DNA from: Porticoccus sp.
GTDB lineage: Bacteria; Pseudomonadota; Gammaproteobacteria; Pseudomonadales; Porticoccaceae
Assembly: GCA_023263825.1 (NCBI GenBank)
Contig: JALQUJ010000214.1
Coordinates: forward strand, 1 to 6,936
Direction of reading: 5' to 3'
Length of the DNA: 6,936 nucleotides
Made by a program: the position numbers and the translations under genes. This document shows, in pieces, positions 4,611 to 6,936 of this stretch. Position 1 is the stretch's first letter. Each line of letters starts with the position of its first letter. The notes under the pieces were generated by a model that saw nothing but the letters and a program-made list of their open reading frames with translations, was not told where the DNA came from and made no database searches.

Positions 4611-6936
4611 ATGAAAAAAGGAATCCAGGGGTCAAAGATCAATTCTTCCATCCTTGTGCTATCGATCATATTAGCTTTGGTGGTCGTTTTTCTAGGGTAT
4701 AACCTGTTGACGGTGTTTCAGCAGACATCCCAAGACCAGAATAACCTTCAGTCCGTAGCAGAAATGCGCGCACAGTCCTACCGGTTAGTCGGTTTGTCCC
4801 GTGAATCGACAGCGGGTAAAGAGAGGGCATTTGGCGAGTTGCAAAATGTCGCAGACCAAATGGAAAAAACCTGGAATACCCTCAACACCAATTTAGCTGA
4901 TGAAGTTTCTGCCAATCAACTGGGTACACTAGAGGCTACCTGGGGTAAGGCGCACCAAAATGCCTTGACGATTATCGACAATAAAGAAACCGTTATTTTC
5001 CTTAATAAAATTGCAGCAACATTAAATAAAACACTACCTGAGCTCCAACAAGAACACACCCAAGTAGTAGAAATACTATTAGCGAGTAGAGCCCCAGCAG
5101 ATCAAGTTGCTGTTGCCCAAGCACAATCATGGCGTGCAGAACGTATAGGCCGTAACGTCGATAAAATGTTAGAAGGTGGTGCTGACGCAGAAGTTGCTGC
5201 TGACCAGTTCAATAAAGATGCAAATTTATTTGGTCAAGTTCTCGAGGGTATGAAAAGTGGCGATACCCAATTAGGTATTAGCCGAGTCACTAGCCGTAAG
5301 GCTGGGGAGAGTTTGGCCAGTATTACAGAGCGGTTTGCATTTGTGAGCAGCTCTGTTCAAGAAATCTTTGAAGCGACACCAGCATTGTTTAGTGCCAGCC
5401 AGGCAAACAATGCCATACTTGATGAATCACCAGTGTTGCAGGAACAGATTAGTCAGCTATCCGATACAGTAGCTTCGCTACCTGAAAGCCGTGATCTTAC
5501 CTACCAAACTGCACTTTATGCTGGTGTGTTAGGCGTTATATTGTTGGCGGTTATGGGATTGTTGATCACGGCAGAAACACGCCGGAGATTACGCGAGACA
5601 GCTACGGCCAACGAGCATAACCAACAAGCTATCCTTCGTCTGTTAGATGAAATTGCTGGGTTGGGTGAAGGTGATCTAACCAGTCATGCAACAGTAACCG
5701 AGGATTTTACGGGTGCGATTGCAGACTCTATCAACTATGCCATTGACCAGTTGAGAATCTTGGTAGCACAAATTCGGGATACCTCAGAGAACGTATCCGC
5801 AGCTGCCAACGAAACGCGAGCAACCGCACTACAGCTGGCTGAGGCATCCGAGCATCAGGCACATGAAATTTCTGGGGCATCAGAAGCAATCAATCAAATG
5901 GCGATTACCATTGATCAGGTTTCTGCCAATTCCTCGGAATCTGCCACGGTGGCAGAAAAATCCGTATCAATCGCCAAAAAAGGTGCTGAGGTTGTACAAA
6001 GCACAATTGGCGGAATGGATACGACCCGTAAGCAGATTCAGGATACCTCTAATCGAATTAAACGACTGGGTGAGAGTTCCCAGGAAATTGGCGATATCGT
6101 TTCCGTGATTAACGATATTGCGGATCAAACCAATATTTTGGCACTGAATGCTGCTATTCAGGCATCGATGGCAGGTGATGCCGGTCGCGGTTTTGCGGTA
6201 GTTGCTGATGAAGTTCAACGATTGGCTGAACGTTCTGCTGTGGCAACAAAACAAATCGCATCATTGGTTAAAACAATTCAAACCGATACCAACGAAGCTG
6301 TGAACTCCATGGAGCAAACCACCGCAGAAGTGGTGAAGGGGGCAGAACGAGCCCATGCTGCTGGTGGAGTGCTGGAAGAAATTGAAACGGTATCGGCAGA
6401 TTTGGCCAAGCTCATTCGCGATATCTCAACAGCAGCTAGTCAACAAACCTCAACAGCGGGTCAGGTTTCCAGAACCATGCATGTGATTCAGGATATCTCC
6501 TCACAAACCTTGTCTGGGACTAACAATACGGCTCAATCTATCGGTGAGTTGGCTGATTTGGCAGTCGAACTTCGTAGTTCTGTTTCCGGCTTTAAGCTGC
6601 CTTCTTCCATGGAGCGGGTAAATATTTCAAGAGCACCTGTGGATGCATTTACACCTGAAAAAACAGGTGCTGATCTGATTTCAACACCTCCAGTAAACCA
6701 TGAGCCTCTCTCTGAGGAGGTGATTGAAAAGAGCGAGCCAGAAGAAGATTTTGATCTTTCCGATGATGATATTGCGAAAGCGAGCGCTCCTCTTTCTGCC
6801 AATGAACCTAGAGAGACATCTTTGGAAGAAGACCTGGGATTGTCCGAAGAAGAATTCCTGGCTGAAGATGCAGCCATGGAGCAGTTGCTAGAAGGTGATA
6901 GTGCGGGCGATGACTGGGATGTCGATAAAGAGCTTG
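4611..6936 (+). CDS. pilJ: Type IV pilus methyl-accepting chemoreceptor PilJ with long acidic tail (3' end beyond window)
   Basis: Transmembrane receptor of the Pil-Chp array, thought to sense pilus/surface state and control ChpA kinase. The frame is open from ATG 4611 (GGAG 10 bases upstream) to the last base: 775 complete codons, no stop. TM1 lies at about residues 13-30, a periplasmic domain at about 31-300 including the PilJ-typical APADQVAVAQ and FVSSSVQEIFEATP, and TM2 at about 301-320. A HAMP-like segment follows (LLDEIAGLGEGDLT, then VTEDFTGAIADSINYAIDQL). The signalling coiled coil has its hairpin tip at 503-542: IADQTNILALNAAIQASMAG then DAGRGFAVVADEV and QRLAERS. P. aeruginosa PilJ (682 aa) ends shortly after SVSGFKLP; here FKLP is at 661-664 and is followed by at least 111 further residues, strongly acidic, with the motif EEDFDLSDDDI (711-721) repeated as EEDLGLSEEEF (739-749). 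The core is a secure PilJ; the tail is of unknown function. Confidence 0.96.
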   Translation, partial: MKKGIQGSKINSSILVLSIILALVVVFLGYNLLTVFQQTSQDQNNLQSVAEMRAQSYRLVGLSRESTAGKERAFGELQNVADQMEKTWNTLNTNLADEVSANQLGTLEATWGKAHQNALTIIDNKETVIFLNKIAATLNKTLPELQQEHTQVVEILLASRAPADQVAVAQAQSWRAERIGRNVDKMLEGGADAEVAADQFNKDANLFGQVLEGMKSGDTQLGISRVTSRKAGESLASITERFAFVSSSVQEIFEATPALFSASQANNAILDESPVLQEQISQLSDTVASLPESRDLTYQTALYAGVLGVILLAVMGLLITAETRRRLRETATANEHNQQAILRLLDEIAGLGEGDLTSHATVTEDFTGAIADSINYAIDQLRILVAQIRDTSENVSAAANETRATALQLAEASEHQAHEISGASEAINQMAITIDQVSANSSESATVAEKSVSIAKKGAEVVQSTIGGMDTTRKQIQDTSNRIKRLGESSQEIGDIVSVINDIADQTNILALNAAIQASMAGDAGRGFAVVADEVQRLAERSAVATKQIASLVKTIQTDTNEAVNSMEQTTAEVVKGAERAHAAGGVLEEIETVSADLAKLIRDISTAASQQTSTAGQVSRTMHVIQDISSQTLSGTNNTAQSIGELADLAVELRSSVSGFKLPSSMERVNISRAPVDAFTPEKTGADLISTPPVNHEPLSEEVIEKSEPEEDFDLSDDDIAKASAPLSANEPRETSLEEDLGLSEEEFLAEDAAMEQLLEGDSAGDDWDVDKEL
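6603..6936 (+). other. Acidic, probably disordered C-terminal extension of PilJ with a twice-repeated motif
   Basis: This sub-region encodes PilJ residues 665-775. It starts Pro/Thr/Val-rich (residues about 670-700) and then becomes dominated by Glu and Asp with interspersed Leu/Phe/Ile. Two copies of the pattern E-E-D-hydrophobic-x-L-S-three acidic-hydrophobic occur 28 residues apart (DNA 6741-6773 and 6825-6857). The reading frame stays open with codon use like the rest of pilJ, so it is not out-of-frame readthrough. It does not look like the N-terminus of PilK or ChpA, nor does a CheR-binding NWETF-type pentapeptide appear within the visible part. Confidence 0.7.

Noticed and set aside
5863..6254. 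Short frames on both strands within pilJ
   Set aside because: They overlap the highly conserved receptor signalling region in wrong frames.
6533..6877. 114-codon minus-strand frame rich in Ser
   Set aside because: It is the complement of the acidic pilJ tail; GAA/GAG/GAT codons read backwards give Ser/Phe/Ile-type codons. pilJ frame continuity explains the sequence.

Overview
The window (about 45% GC) looks like the chromosome of a gammaproteobacterium, most likely a Pseudomonadales/Cellvibrionales-type marine relative of Pseudomonas. The protein matches are closest to what I remember of Pseudomonas and E. coli homologues. The block gshB-tonB-yqgE-ruvX lying divergent to a type IV pilus chemosensory (Pil-Chp) operon is the arrangement known from the Pseudomonas aeruginosa pilG region. 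No database search was run.

Layout, left to right. (1) Positions 1-577, minus strand: 3'-truncated yggS, the PLP homeostasis protein. (2) 578-968: a 391-base stretch without a confident gene. It holds a stem-loop cluster near 611-642, a small plus-strand reading frame with a good ribosome site but an in-frame amber codon (713-910), and a weak terminator-like hairpin just after it. (3) 969-3695, minus strand: gshB (glutathione synthetase), a TonB C-terminal domain lacking start, membrane anchor and most of its periplasmic linker, yqgE/algH, and ruvX/yqgF, the last two overlapping by 8 bases. (4) 3696-3996: divergent intergenic region. (5) 3997-6936, plus strand: pilI (CheW-like adaptor) and pilJ (type IV pilus methyl-accepting chemoreceptor), the latter running off the window.

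Functionally, PilJ and PilI are the receptor and coupling protein of the Pil-Chp pathway, which controls twitching motility, surface sensing and cAMP through a ChpA-type kinase expected beyond the right edge. The minus-strand genes are housekeeping: glutathione synthesis, a conserved YqgE protein, the RuvX/YqgF nuclease and PLP homeostasis.

The unusual content is mostly loss and remodelling. The response regulators pilG and pilH that normally sit between gshB and pilI are absent. tonB is decapitated right at the gshB stop codon. The genes found in P. aeruginosa between ruvX and yggS (pyrR, pyrB, pyrC, pilT, pilU) are not here. PilJ carries an acidic C-terminal tail of at least 111 residues, with a repeated short motif, beyond the point where P. 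aeruginosa PilJ ends. I see no mobile element, CRISPR array, tRNA or rRNA.
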